Assembly: GCA_903813345.2 (NCBI GenBank)
Contig: CAIIXF020000003.1
Location: forward strand, 25,127,248-25,191,247
Source: Owenia fusiformis
Lineage: Eukaryota; Annelida; Polychaeta; Sabellida; Oweniidae
DNA: 64,000 nt
Direction: 5' to 3'
In this document: in pieces, positions 22,401 through 35,217 of the stretch
Numbering within the stretch: position 1 is the first letter of the stretch
Layout of the letters: every line of letters begins with the position of its first letter
Notes under the pieces: model-generated
Told to the model about the DNA's origin: nothing
The model's database searches: none
What the model saw: the letters and a program-made list of their open reading frames with translations, nothing else
Program-made: the position numbers and the translations under genes

Positions 22401-25400
22401 TCAACACTATCTTTGAATTCTTTATTCAATGTAAAAATCAAAATATTCTCTATCTAAAAAATATTAAAAATAAAATGAAATCACTAAAAATCTGTGTTTG
22501 TTATACTATACTCTATTTGCCATCTTACAAATATAACACTTAATTAATTCAATACTGACAAAAATAAAATTCATTCCCATCTGTCACTTATACTGTCAAC
22601 ATTTTGTACCAAACTTCACTAAAACTCCTGATATTTATTTCTAATTCAAATCATCTTACATCCCTACTGTACTCTCAACTTTTACTACTCTGTCTCTCTC
22701 TGTCTGTGACTACTGACTATCACTATTAACCCTCTCTAGCTGGGAGTCTGTAGAAGCTGCAAGCAAACAAAACAGCCATAATGACCAGGTAAGTGAAGGG
22801 TTAATTTAAAAAAAAATTGTATTATGAAATTAGTAAATGTCCTTTTTTAATTGAGAACTCTAAATTAGTGAATCAAAGCAAATGTAACTTCTATAAACAA
22901 TGAGGAAAATTTGAAACGAAATATAATTCAAACCCCCAGTTATAAACCCTATGCACACTTCATTGCATACCATGTTCAAAGTTTTAAGTAAACCAAAACT
23001 AAGCTAAGGTATTGTCATATGTTTAGAGCAAGTCATAATGTTTCAGTTTAATCGTATAAAGTTTGGCAGATATTGTACTCCATGTCTTCATTTTGTTAGG
23101 CTAAAGCTGATATAGCTTCTGTTTTGTTTCAACAATTCAGATGTACTGGTGAGAAAATGCATGCATTTTAGTCTAAAGATTTCATTTTTGGTGATTTCTA
23201 TATATTGGTGTATTTATTACTTTAGGTGATTAAGGGAAATGCTATCATAAAGACCTTTCTCCTCCTTTTAGTATAAATACCAACACCAACCCTCATAATA
23301 TACCATGTGATATACTTTTCAAGAAACCACAAATTGAATGTTTTTCTATTTAGTGCCAATCCGGCACGGTTACTTATAAGAATGTCCATTTCTCCAATGG
23401 GATTATTTCTAATATGAACACTATTTTGTGTACTGTATCAAGATAATTTATGCTTTGTTAGACGGCTGAGATTTAATTGTCAAGGAGTGGACTCAAATTA
23501 TTTTTAACACAGCTGTTTTAACATTTTTTCGACAAATCATCTAGAAATGACTTCGACCAGACTTCACCCTTTGAGGAGAATCAAGACAATTTTATGCCAA
23601 AAAAAGTTTTTAGAGACTAAACTCAAGGCTCATTTAAATGATTAAACAAAATTCTGTATATTTTAATTCATGGTAAAGGTATACTTTGGATTGGTGATGG
23701 TATCTTCTTTCAAGCACTGTTTGAGATTAAGAGCGCTGATTTTCCATGCATGCCTGCCCAAACTCATTTTTCATTATTACAATTTGAAATCAATTCAAAC
23801 TCTTGACCCCTTTGATTGCATGCATACATATCAAGAATACAATTTAAATGTACATGCACTTCGAATGAATACTTTGAACATCATACACAATCAACTTGCA
23901 CTTACTTTGGTTCCCTGCATGAATTTGTATACACTGATTTCATTTGAAGAATTACTGGTGGATACATGCTTCAACAAGTTAAACCAAATACAGCTTTCAT
24001 TACTAATCTGAATTTTCTTAAAGCTGTTATTGTCATTATTGTTGAGCCACATGAGATGTCAGGTAAGAAATAAGGCCCAGACTCGGTTTAACTTGTTGAT
24101 TGAACTAGTGGATACTTAGCTAATTATCAAATTTAATTGATATAGGCCTGATCGTTTTGAGAACAATGAGCAGGTCCTGTTTTACAAAATATTGCATGAG
24201 ATCAAATAAGTCCATTAATTCATGGTCTTAAATTGTACTTTACATGATACATGTACTTATCTGTCCTGAACATGTAATAATGCATTGTTAGCACGGTTGT
24301 GTTATATTTGTCATTACAATTTTTTTAATTGATATACATGTAGAAGCTGAGACAGAACTTTTTCAATTCTCAATAATTTTTCGTGAAAGTTTCACTGGAT
24401 AAGCTTCAAAGCTTTCCTTACATACAGGGAGTAATAATCAAATTTCATGATAATTACAGCTTTTCAAAAAGGATGGGCAAATTAAAGTTTATCCTATGAA
24501 AAATTAGTGAGAATTGAAAAAGTTATAATATAAGGGATGACTTGTTTTGTCCCAGCTACTATGTTTTAAATACCCTAACAGCATACAACATCATTAATCT
24601 CAATAAAAATAGACAATCAAATCATACATAGCAGATCAAGATTTTTTTCATATTTTAGGGTAATGAAAATGCTACCATGGGGACTCACCCATCATTTGCC
24701 ACCTTGACAACAAAACAAGATAAAGAGCAAGTAGAGTCAGTGTTTATGACGGAAGGGGCTGCCGGAGAAACACCCCGTAAGTAAACTAGCTATACCCATT
24801 TTTGTGTAATTTACTGAATTTTCTGAAGAAATGTAGCATGTGAATTTCCATAAAAAGTACCCTTTTGTGATTGGTAATGTCCAAGTGATACCCTATTATA
24901 AAACTTTGTTTCCTGTTGCAGGTGATCACTTAGGTAGCCAAGAACCAGATGATCAGTCCCCAAGATTATTACCTAGCAACCAAGATGATCTAAAACTTGA
25001 AATACTCAGCACAAATGAAAATGACAATCCTGATGTAGACAGTGTTGCTGTTGAGTTCAACACCACTAGAGAACAAGCGGAAAATGATACTCAGAGGAAA
25101 CCCCCAGAAAATGAAACTGTTGAAGAGGAACCACTTGAAGAGGAAACTGATAGATGGGACCCTAACGCAGATGTTAAAGAGGCCATCCTCCTACAAAGGG
25201 ATATTGCACAAAGTGTTAAAACTGTCGCAGCACCAGCTCCGACTCCTGCTCCAGATGCTGATGCCCATCAGGCCGTTTTCTTGATCAATAAAGATTCACA
25301 AAAATTAACTAAAAAAGAGTGAGTAAACTTTTGAGGTCAGACAATTGTAGGTGCACTTAAAAACATTGTTTGATCACAAGATTTAGATTTGAAATTACTT

Positions 25401-28400
25401 CTATAATTCAATTAATTTTAATATATTTCTATAATTCAATTATTTTAATTTCTGTAAAACCACAAAGCATAAAAATTGACTTCAAACTTCAATAATGTAA
25501 AATTGTTTTTTATTGTTTCACTGTGATATTCTATGTGTACCATGATTACATAGGTGAGCATATATTCTAACCAAATAATACATAACTCTGCATGCAATTA
25601 TAATGACCTATAAGTTCTGAAATCATTCTCAATAAGTCTTATAAACCAAATAGTACATAATCTGCATGCAATTATAATGACCTATAAGTTCTGAAATCTA
25701 AACAAGTCTTATAAACCAAATAATACACAACTTAACAATGACCTATAAGTTCTGAAATCACTCTCAACCAGTCTATATTTCCATGCATCAAAATCAGAAT
25801 CTTCATCTCAAAACTGTGAACTATTCTACTGACATTTTAGGACAAGTTGTTATAACATGTTCTATTTACAACCTATATCTTCAAAAATATTAACAATGAA
25901 CATGTTTAATGTCTTCCTACAAATGCTAAAATACTTTCTAGATATAACTTTATTTGAAAATCAACCAATGGAATCTAACAATGTCTTAATATACTATGCA
26001 AGTTCATGTAAATTCATTATTCCTAATAGATAGATTGACCAATTATGAATTCTTAATTTTACTGATGTTTACTAGGATACGTTTTATAACAGTTTTACAA
26101 CAGTGTATCTTAAACTTTCTTTAATTTTCTAAGAATATGATGTTTTAACACTCTTGTTCTCACAACAGTTAATTCACCGAGCTGTTGACTCAGCTTTTCT
26201 AGAAAATGATTATTTATTTACCAGGCTCAAATTGAAGACAAAGATTGACAGTAAAAAGGCAGTTTATGATAAAGTAAATAATGCTGAAAATGATAGCAAT
26301 GATGACTATGATAATCAGTACAGTGATCTTAAAAAGACAGATTTAGAAATCAATGGTACTGCCAAGGGACTGTTTGAAAGACAAAATGAACCAAATAATT
26401 TGGAAGTCAATGGTAAGGCTAATAAGGGCCTACTTGATAGACTAAATGAACTTGATAATCAAGTGGAATCTAAACCTCTCCTGCCTCCATTTACCATAGC
26501 TAAAGAAGAAGCACACTGTTCAAAACAAGCGTAAGTCTGCAATCATCTCATTTTAATGTTACTTTCATGAAAGGGTGACATTTTGTTAATGTTACTGTTT
26601 TTGTGATGAGTATTAGCATTAAATGTCAGCATCTATAACAAATTGTTAAAAGTAAACTTCAAGATGAAATTCTGTCATGTAATTGATTTGTCTATAATTT
26701 TTCCAAATTATTGAATATGCAAATGAAATATCCGTACATGTATTAAGGTCATGATATGTAGGTCATTAAATATTTGCTTTTAAATATTCAATTGTTTTGA
26801 GACATCAATTGCTTATTCTTGAGAAAACCCACATTTCTAAATTGAAAGATTTATAGTTTTAAACTTTCCAAATAGCAATTTAATGTTGTGACCATGAGAC
26901 AAAATTAACATTCACACATTTAAGCAACCAGTTCATGGATACCAGCTATAAGAATGTACATGTTTGGTTCTTTGATACAGAAAAAGAAGATACTCGTGCA
27001 ATGAAAAACATATAAGAATAAACATTTAGTTTATTGGTACATTAAAAGAACATAAGAGAAGTTTAAAAGTCACATTTTATTTTCAGACATTCAGGACATT
27101 GTTATGTAAATTGTAGAGTTAAGAGATGAAATTTTAAGTAGTCTATACATGTCAGGAGAATAAATGGAATTATATTGAACATTTTGCCTGCAGCGCCATG
27201 AAGCTTGATTTTACAAGACATGATGGCAATAATGATGACGAAACAAATGCAGCTGGTGATAGTGATGATAAACTCAAAGGGCAAGGAAAACAAGCTTCCA
27301 GTCATCCAAACAAAGGAGGTAACAAGGGAGGAGGGCCTAATGATGAAGATGGTGATGGAACCCACAAGTTAGCAGGACTCATGGATATGCTACAACAAGG
27401 AAATGCAACTATAAACCAAAATATGTATAAAGGTACTCAATTTGTTTTTTATGCCTATTTTCGTAGTGAATAAGAATAAATTTTTTCAACATTCGATCTA
27501 CCATATGCATGAATGAGTGACAGGGTTATGGGCAATTATTCGAATAGCAGCAAAAAAATGGAATTCGGGTACCAACAAATCAGTCTCTTCTGTTAAATTT
27601 CAATTTAGAAATTTATTTCTAGGTGATATCTCAGCTGCTGAACTTGCAAAAATGAAGGAAGATAGCAAACTTGGGGATCTATTTCGCAAGAAGACATCAC
27701 ATTTGGCACCTAAGGTTGACCCAAAACAGGATTTAAAGAATAGCCTTAAGGTAAATCATTGCGGCTAACATTTTGAACCTTGACTTGACTCTAGATATTG
27801 AATAGGGTCTTAATAAAGCTCCCATTTAGAGCTGAACTATTCAAACTGAGAGAAGATTGCCATATTCGAGTTTACAGATTTCCTGAGAAATTCCACAATC
27901 CTTACCTAAGAACACTGTACAACAGAAAGACACACTTATGATTAAACTGTGTTTCTAAAGCTGCAATTTTTCATTTCATTTGTTTTTATAAGGAAATGGA
28001 GGGCTATTCTTTTGTATCTGATCTACAAAGAGAGGCCTTCTTAGCAAAATTTCGTGAGTTGGACATGGATGGTAGCGGCTCAATTACATCTGAGGAACTC
28101 TCCACAAAACTGTTTGCAAACTCCACCAAAGAGGATCTTGATTATTTTATGAAGGTACAGTTTGAAATCTACAATATATGTTGAAAATATATATTGAAAT
28201 TTGAATACTTTATGCAGATGTTCTTTAAGATAAGGATTATTTAAAGAAGGCATATTTGTAAATGAATGAAGGCACATTTTGACTTTTTATGAAGAGACGC
28301 ATAAAGACAGGATATATAAATTTCACTCTGAATCTATATGTATAATTACATGTATGCATGATTATCACGTTTTTAAGACAATTAATTCTTTGGATAACAA

Positions 28401-31400
28401 TACCGTATCTCTAATAAAACCAATTTTCTTATAGCATTGTTTAAAATTGAGTAAAGAGGTAAGGGAAATCTGCTGCTGCTGTTGTAGTCATAGATAGGTG
28501 CATGCTCGTACATGTATGGGTGACATTGTACATGTAGGGGTGACATTGTACATGTATGGGTACAATGTTTATGCACATTGCTTATATATCAAAGCTTTGT
28601 TAATGCCAACATTGTTACTTGTTCCTCATTCTGGTGTCAGCATAGAGCTTAGAATTTGATTTTATGAGTATTTGGCAGTGTGCATCGATATTTTTAGGTG
28701 TAGGTGCTATTAGGAGATTGCTATGATTTTTATATAATACTAACTTGTAAATATATAGTATTCTAATACTAATGTTGGTGTAATGTTGGTATTTTGCATG
28801 CCCACGATCATGATGGTGTTGCTTGTAGGGTACCGCTTATAGCTTTGTATTGCTTGTTTACATTCTCATAGTTTTTATCCCACCGAACGAAGTTCGAGGG
28901 GGATATAGAGAAGCCGTCTGTCCGTCCATTCGTTTGTCCGTGTGTCCGGGCGATAATTCCAATACCAGTTGACGGATTTGGTTCAAATTTTGCCTTCTGA
29001 GTGAAGGACCTCTGCTCGAGAAGGAATTTTCAATATGGCCACTCAATTCAAAATGGCCGCCATTTTTCGTAAAAAATGTAATTGTTGATAACTCAAATAC
29101 AAGTCGACGGATTTGGTTCAAATTCTATATGCTGATGCCTAGGGACAAAGGAGTTTCGCACAAAAAGAGATTTTCAAGATGGCCACTTAATTTCAAAATG
29201 GCGGCCATTTTTCATAAAAATATGTAATCTTTGATAACTCAAATACCAGTGAACGGATTTGGTTGATGCTTAGGGACACAGAAGCTATGTTCGACAAAAT
29301 TTTTTCAAGATGGCCACTTATTCTCAAAATGGCTGCAATTTTTCGTAAAAGATGTAATCTTTGATAACTCAAATACCAGCGAACAGATTTGGTTGAAATT
29401 TTATATGATTATGCCTAGGGACACAGTAGCTCTGTTCAAGAAATAATTTTCAAGATGGCGGCTGAATTTCAAGATGGCGGCCAATTTTCGTAAAAACGTA
29501 ATCTTTGATAACTCATATACCAGTGAACGGATTAGGTTCAAATTTTATATGATGATGCCTAGTTCACAATGGTATAAACTAACTTTGTGCCAACTTTCAT
29601 GCTTCTATCACAAAGTGCACAAACATTTCAACATTTACACTAGCTATAATAAGTATAATATGTTTTGTTCGGTGGGATTTGCTACTCCGTGGAGTTGCTG
29701 TTTTCTAGTTGTTGATGAGAAAGGATACGTGATAAACTGAGAATATAGCTAGGATTGATAGTTGTTAGTTTTAGATTTTATGGTTTCTTTATTTCAATTT
29801 ACAAAATTAGCATACAAATGACAGGGCTGAGGGTGAATTCAACATTATTGGCCCTGTTAAGCAAAAGTATATATAAAACAACAAAGAATGACTACCAACA
29901 TGTATTGCAGAAACCACGGATGCATTTAGGACTTAAGTTGTTGTAGATGAGGATGACTAATAGTTCATTGTCTTGTGTGATTATTGTGTAAATTAATGCC
30001 ATTCCATGTATACATTGATTTCTTACCTCCTTTGATGAAGACACGTATCAAAAAATATAAAAATGTTTCAACTTTTCTATCATATTATCTAAAATATTCA
30101 TGTTGTTGTTCTGAAAAGTTTTTCAGAATCAAATTTGATGCTTCAAAATATATTCAAAACAGGCCAAACTAATAAATTATTTGAATTGCAAAAACAAATC
30201 TGCACTGTATTTGTAACCTGAATCACCATTAGTCAAATGCTGATTTTACTATTTAAATACAATTTTTGTAAAAAATTATTTTGATTTTCAGACATTTGAC
30301 TTGAACAAAGATCAGATGATAGATGAGGAAGAATTCGTCACATTGCTGGGACTAAATGATAAACTCAATGGTCATATGTAAGTGTAACAAAGATGCTTTA
30401 TGTTTTACCTTTGAATAGTCTAGGTCTGAATGATGAAATCAGTGAGTCATCTATATTATGTATACCTTTAAGGGATGCTTATAGTGGATGGCTGGCATAC
30501 AGTCCATGGGCGTCCCCCCCCCCAAAAAAAAGAAAAATGCAACTTTGTAAAATTTGTTGAAAAAATATTAACAAATTATAGTTTGAAATGTTTAGAATGC
30601 ACCATATAAAATGTAAGTTTTAAAAAATGTCCAGGGTGAAACTCCTCTGTACCCCTCTTTTGGGGCTCACCTCGCTTGCAGTGATGCAAACCCAAATAAT
30701 CGCACACCCCCTTGAAATTTGCAGTCTCATGCAAAATAGTTTATTCATATTATGCTTTAATGAAATCCTTTTTATTTTAGGACAACATCAAAGGATGAAC
30801 CCCTGGAGTTAAACCTGCCAAGATTATCATACCACATTACAGTATATAAGGAAATGTTCCAACTGGCTGACCAAGAGATGCATGGCAGGCTGAGCATTAA
30901 GGATGTTATGTTGATTATGACATCAGGACTTGGCCAAGCTGTTGGCACAGATAAAGAACTAGTGGATATCATACATAACACAATAGACAAAGATCAAAGT
31001 GGTAAGTTTTGTTTGAGCATAATACAGGTATACATGACACTTTGGACAAATATCAAAGTGGTAGATTTCCTGGTGCAAATAATTAGACATTATGCTTTAG
31101 CAAAGCATCATTATGCTTTAGCAAAGCATAAAATGGTAAGATTTGCTTGTGCATAATAAACATGACACTATAGAGAAAGATGATAGTGCTTTCCTTGTAT
31201 AGTACATATTACACGCAACAATATAGATCAAATTGATTTTTTGTTTGTTTGTAGAACACTAATTCATTAGTAATCAACTATTATAGTACATCGTAGTATT
31301 CGTCCAAACTGACAAACACAGATCTCATATTTCTCTTATTTTCTAATTTCAGGATACATAGACTTTGTGGAGTACCTGTCTTTTATACCATTCTTTATAA

Positions 31401-31552
31401 AGATCCATCAGCACATGATGGCCCAACCAGTACTCATAGAGCACATAGAGAATGCTCGTAAACTAGTCAGACAAGCTCTTAGGAGAAAACCTAACAAAGA
31501 CGCTGGCATTGGAATGCCACAAAAGAAAGCTACAGCTGATATATGGAACTGA
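19498..31552 (+). CDS. EF-hand calcium-binding protein, unrecognised family (12 exons in phase)
   Basis: Twelve exons chain in phase: 19498-19641, 19926-20083, 22740-22788, 24659-24776, 24922-25318, 26225-26530, 27194-27432, 27623-27750, 27993-28154, 30292-30377, 30781-31001 and 31353-31552 (TGA), giving 735 codons. The first ~500 residues are hydrophilic, acidic and probably disordered, with an Ala/Pro stretch (PAPTPAPDADA) and a Gly-rich stretch (GGNKGGGPNDEDGDG). The C-terminal ~230 residues hold an EF-hand block: a canonical loop DMDGSGSITSEE, a second loop DLNKDQMIDEEE with Gln at the usual Gly position, a degenerate third (ADQEMHGRLSIKD), and a canonical fourth DKDQSGYIDFVE split by the last intron. 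The end is helical and basic (ENARKLVRQALRRK). This suggests a calcium sensor with a long acidic N-terminal extension; partner and location are unknown. Not matched to a named family by eye. Confidence 0.82.
20329..20504. mobile_element. Foldback element with CAGGCCCGTAGCCAGG ends
   Basis: The left end CAGGCCCGTAGCCAGG and right end CCTGGCTACGGGCCTG are exact inverted repeats. An internal CCAGGGGGTTC also recurs. Flanks GTGCGTCA and GTTCGTCA (7 of 8 identical) suggest an 8-bp target duplication. Fragments of the same family lie at 45410-45565 and 57650-57786. Confidence 0.8.
20667..21115 (+). CDS. Possible alternative terminal exon of the EF-hand gene, or end of another gene
   Basis: An open frame ends at TAA 21113-21115 and reads ETSNIQTQQFKQANLTPEQI and on through HPDSYFTYKVPFVTPVITV, PFRRAQYMMTQPSYAQ, KIEYRHRHIFNRRGH and KALEDYLMQKG. 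The composition (Tyr, Arg, His, Pro-rich motifs) looks coding, unlike intergenic DNA here. A possible route joins exon 19926-20083 (phase 2) to 20585-20601 and then to 20667, needing a very short (65-bp) intron. Such splicing would give a protein lacking the EF-hands. Alternatively it is an independent gene whose upstream exons I did not find. I do not recognise the family. Confidence 0.45.
21720..21943. mobile_element. MITE with CAGGGTG inverted termini and TA target duplication
   Basis: Ends CAGGGTGTCAAATAAATATG and the reverse complement CATATTTATTTGACACCCTG are almost perfect over about 26 bp and are flanked by TA. At 224 bp it has no coding capacity. The CAGGGTG ends match those at 2296, 52765 and 56106. 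Confidence 0.85.
22140..22300. repeat. AATTTGGC-type dispersed repeat copy
   Basis: Opens TTTAATTTGGCATTTTCAAC and closes TACCAAATTAAAATGGG, as in the copy at 2690-2835. Confidence 0.45.
23000..24600. other. Intron of the EF-hand gene; nothing identified
   Basis: No repeat structure or exon was seen. A 113-codon open frame at 23670-24011 has no domain and no splice support. Confidence 0.5.
25565..25775. repeat. Three tandem copies of a ~75-bp unit
   Basis: The phrase AATGACCTATAAGTTCTGAA occurs three times (about 25600, 25676 and 25736), each preceded by a CCAAATA-TACA word and followed by an AGTCTTATAAA-like word. It lies in the intron between exons 24922-25318 and 26225-26530. Confidence 0.8.
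28876..29680. mobile_element. Element with tandem internal repeats and ATCCCACCGAAC termini
   Basis: The left end ATCCCACCGAACGAAG is mirrored at the right by TTGTTCGGTGGGAT. After a TCCGTCC-rich segment, a unit of about 125-145 bp is repeated roughly five times, each with GATAACTCAAATAC, a GACGGATTTGGTTCAAAT word, TGATGCCTAGGGACA and AAAATGGC-GCCATTTTTCGTAAAA. Related copies lie at 36160-36420 and from 63566 to the window edge. It sits inside an intron of the EF-hand gene. Confidence 0.75.
31030..31140. repeat. Short tandem duplications just after an exon
   Basis: The end of exon 30781-31001 plus its donor (GACAAAGATCAAAGTGGTAAG) is echoed at about 31045-31065 (GACAAATATCAAAGTGGTAG), and ATTATGCTTTAGCAAAGCAT is repeated twice in a row at 31090-31130. 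These look like local slippage duplications inside the last intron. Confidence 0.7.
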
Positions 31553-33110
31553 GTGTTTCTGAAAACATTCTAAGTGATTGACTTAGATCCATAGATATCG
31601 GCAGCTGTTAAACTTAAATATCAGATTATGGTTCTTTGAAAAAACCTAACAAGGACACTGACAATTGAATGCCACAGAAGAAAATAACAGCTGATATTGG
31701 GGACTGTGTTGGAATAATATTAGGAGGGATAGTCATTCATTAAAAATGATTCACATTTCACATATTACTCTAACATGAGATCAGGACTCATAAGCCATGT
31801 GCGATCACCTTTTCTTGCAAATGACATAATGGTCAGAAAAACACTAAAAGAATACTGTACGAAAATCACTTCTGTTTCACCTGAATGTATTTGATAATCG
31901 ACTTGTGCTTTAATTCTAGGTACATGTTAATTTCTACATTATGCTGAAGTGCATCGCACTATAAGGTTGTATACCAAGTGAATGGAAGGGCAGATGTCCC
32001 TATTAAAGTTCTTCATAGTAGAAATGCATTTCTGCACAATCTGTTTTGGTGTAACGAGATCCTTTAAGCAAGTAAGATATGTTTACTGTACATACATCAT
32101 AACAAATGCATTTCAATTCAAATAGCAGAAAATCATATGCATTAGGTCAAGTTAAAGATGGCAGTATACATATATGTATATGTAGTTGTTGGTCTATTTA
32201 TATCTGCTCTAAGGATATGCAGTTCACTAGTACCATCTTTTTATCAATCATGTCCCCATGAAGAAAGCTAATCAAATACACTGACTGCTATTTATTTGTT
32301 GAATAAATTGCTTCAAATATACCTGAAACATTAGTTATTTTTTTAACTTAAATTAGTGATATGAAAGAAAGGTTTTGTGGGTTAAAGGTAAATCATATCT
32401 GCTACACCATTTGGTTTTAATCAAACCACTACACATAAATCTGGTTATGTGTAAGGGATTTTAGATACGTTGAGCTAAAAACGTTGTGCGAAACCTCTCC
32501 TAATGTAATTAAAAATACAAGTAGGTCACGCTTAATTGCTTACCTTAATGATTGTATTATTTGAAGAATTTAATAGATATTAAAGGAGCAATGATTATAA
32601 TCAATCAGTCAATCAAATGGTTTCTGTCTGGAAAACACTTAATTATGAAACATTTTTATGTAATGAATATTTCATCTAAAAGTATTTTGATGTAAATAAA
32701 TGTTTTGGCCTCGGGTTCTATATTTAACTACCCTACATGTAACTAATGAAGTGGAACATTTGTATATTTTATCAAAGGTTATTCTTATATCTGTACATGT
32801 ATATCCACTTACTATCTACTTTGGCTAGTACTTTACATTTACAACTGATCTCTTTGTTCTTAGTACAAAGGATATAGTAACTTTTTTGTAGTAAAATGAA
32901 ATGTTTTGTTGCTCACCTCACATACATGTACTTACTGAAATGCATCTTGGTCTAAGAAGAAGTTTTATTTACAGTGTACCTTATATAATTACAATTTATA
33001 CAATTTATGTATTTATAAAGTATTCTATTATGTTATGCATTTTATTATGTATTATTTATGATCGAGCCTGATCAATTGGAATTGACAAAATTTAAATAAA
33101 ATTAAATATT
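31553..33110 (+). other. 3' UTR region of the EF-hand gene
   Basis: After the TGA no further splice-linked coding is seen. AATAAA hexamers at about 32300 and 33094 are candidate poly(A) signals. At 31638-31708 the sequence closely repeats the last coding segment (31485-31555): AAACCTAACAAGGACACTGA matches AAACCTAACAAAGACGCTGG, and GAATGCCACAGAAGAAA matches GAATGCCACAAAAGAAA. Confidence 0.5.
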
Positions 33111-34219
33111 ATCAAAATTATTCGCCCCAACGTTTTCTATGTTCGTATCATTCCTGCTACTAAAACAGTAATAGTTCTGTATTCATATCAGTTCCCAGAG
33201 CATTTGATTGTCAATTCGATAAGATATTATCCAGTTGTACATTGCATGTTTCAATAATTGTTGCTATTCGTTTTGTGAAGTACAAATGTATCCTTTTTAG
33301 GGACTACTACTAACGGGTATTGAACGCTCTCCTAAATGATTATATTTGAAGAATAAAAACACTATCAGAGATGACAAGTTCAGTATCAGTGCTTGAAAAT
33401 TATATTTGAGTCATAAGATTTATTTTGAATGCAATTTTCCCATGACTTGCAATGAGAGATACTTTGTATGAATATTGCATGTCAAAAGAAAATTGAGCTA
33501 TAAAAGGGAATGTAACATTTGAAACGTACTGACTCTTAAGATGTATTTTAAGGAGGATTAGTAAAGTATGAAAACGTATGTCATTGGGCCCCTTTTATAG
33601 TGACTAAATTCTAACATATTGAGTTTCTTTTATCAAGATTATCATAAAAATAGAAACGGGTATCCTTTTCAACAGAATGTTTTTTTTAACTTAAGGGTGG
33701 GTAATATAAATAAAAAAAATGTGTAGACTAGCAAAAATGAATTAAATATGAATAGAAATACTCAATTAAAAATCTTTGAACATTTTATTCAAAATGATTT
33801 TCACAAAAGCTTTTTGATAACATAGCTAAATGTGTCTCAACCATCAGTGTAAAGATATAGGGACAAACATATTTGCATATAAAAGTACTGTTTTTCGTTT
33901 TGATATTAAAGAATAATTCGAAAGAATAACTCTCTTCTTCACCATGATTCAAACACTTCAGTTGAAACATGGTGAGATAAGCATTTTGAAAATGCGCAAC
34001 TTATGAAATGAGATGTTTAATGGAGTCAAATTCAAAACAGGAATCAGTAAAGCAATAAATAAAGTCTAACTTTGAAGAATTATGGTTCTTCTTCAAAAGT
34101 ATACAATATGTCACGATATAGGGTAGCGGTTTTTGCGGTTTTATTTTGTGCTACATTCGGACTTAGAATGAAATAGTATATGACGGCATTCTGGACGAAA
34201 TGGAAAAAATAGAACGGGA

Positions 34220-34860
34220 CCCCATCAATACAGACAAGATAGTTGCAGAAAAACACATTTTTAAGACTAATATAAATGGCCAACATAACACATTTCCAGT
34301 AAATAAATGGGGTCAAGTCTATTGATAGATTTTCATACCTTTTTTAAAACTAACATAAATGGCCAAAAGTAGCACATTTCAAGAAAATAAACGAAGTCCG
34401 TTCTATCGATAGATGTATACCTTTTTTAAAAAACTTAATCAAATGGTCAAAATTAAGACATTTCCAGAAAATAAACGCCTATCGATAGACTTATCTAACC
34501 CTTAAACCTAGCACAAAAGGCCAAAAATAACACATTTCCAGAAAAACATATCCAGCCTATCGATAGATTTATATACTTTTAAAAAAAACTAACACAAAGG
34601 TATGGAAATCTATGGATAGCCTAGACACTGTTTATTTTATTGTCCTTTGTGTTAGTTTATAAACGGTATGGAAATCTATCAATGGACTATACAGTTTATT
34701 TGGTGGAAATGTGTTACTTTTAGCCATTTTTGTTACTTTTAAAAAATGTATGAAAATATAGCGATAGACTGGACATGTTTATTTTAATTTGCTACTTATA
34801 GCCATTGGTGTTACTTTTAAAACAGGTAGGGTCCATTACACTGGACTATGGAAATGTGCT
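34220..34860. repeat. Tandem ~95-bp repeat array that reverses orientation midway
   Basis: From 34230 to about 34590 a unit with AAATGGCCAAAA, ACACATTTCCAGAAAATAAA, CTATCGATAGAT and a TATACCTTTTTTAAAA word is repeated about four times. From about 34590 to 34860 the complementary words (TATGGAAATCTAT, GTTTATTT, GGAAATGTG, GGCCATT-like, GTTACTTTTAAAA) appear in reversed order about three times. The whole array can therefore fold on itself around 34590-34640. Confidence 0.8.
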
Positions 34861-35217
34861 ACATGTACTTTTGGTTGTTTTTAAAAAAGGTTTGAACCCG
34901 GGGGGTATTCAATTAGTGTACGTCCAAAAATACAAGGTGTCGTACAATTCGTCTGTTTCGACCTCAGACATCACAGTATTTTGTCAAAGAAGTGATGTCT
35001 GGAGCATAGTGACATTGCCATGTTTCGTGAAGTTGTTATTATAACCCTATGTTTATTTACTAAAAAAGTACCGAGCACTAAGCGATTGTAAAGGGTGGAT
35101 GTGTTTTGGAATGACCTCTTCACAGCTTTCTGTGTCGGACGCCATTCTGAGAACGTATACACAGGGGCATTTTGGGAAAATGTGATTTATATATGGCTGA
35201 TTCTCTGAGGCAAAATT

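Noticed and set aside
23670-24011. 113-codon plus-strand frame
   Set aside because: Intronic, no domain, no splice signals, composition like surrounding DNA.
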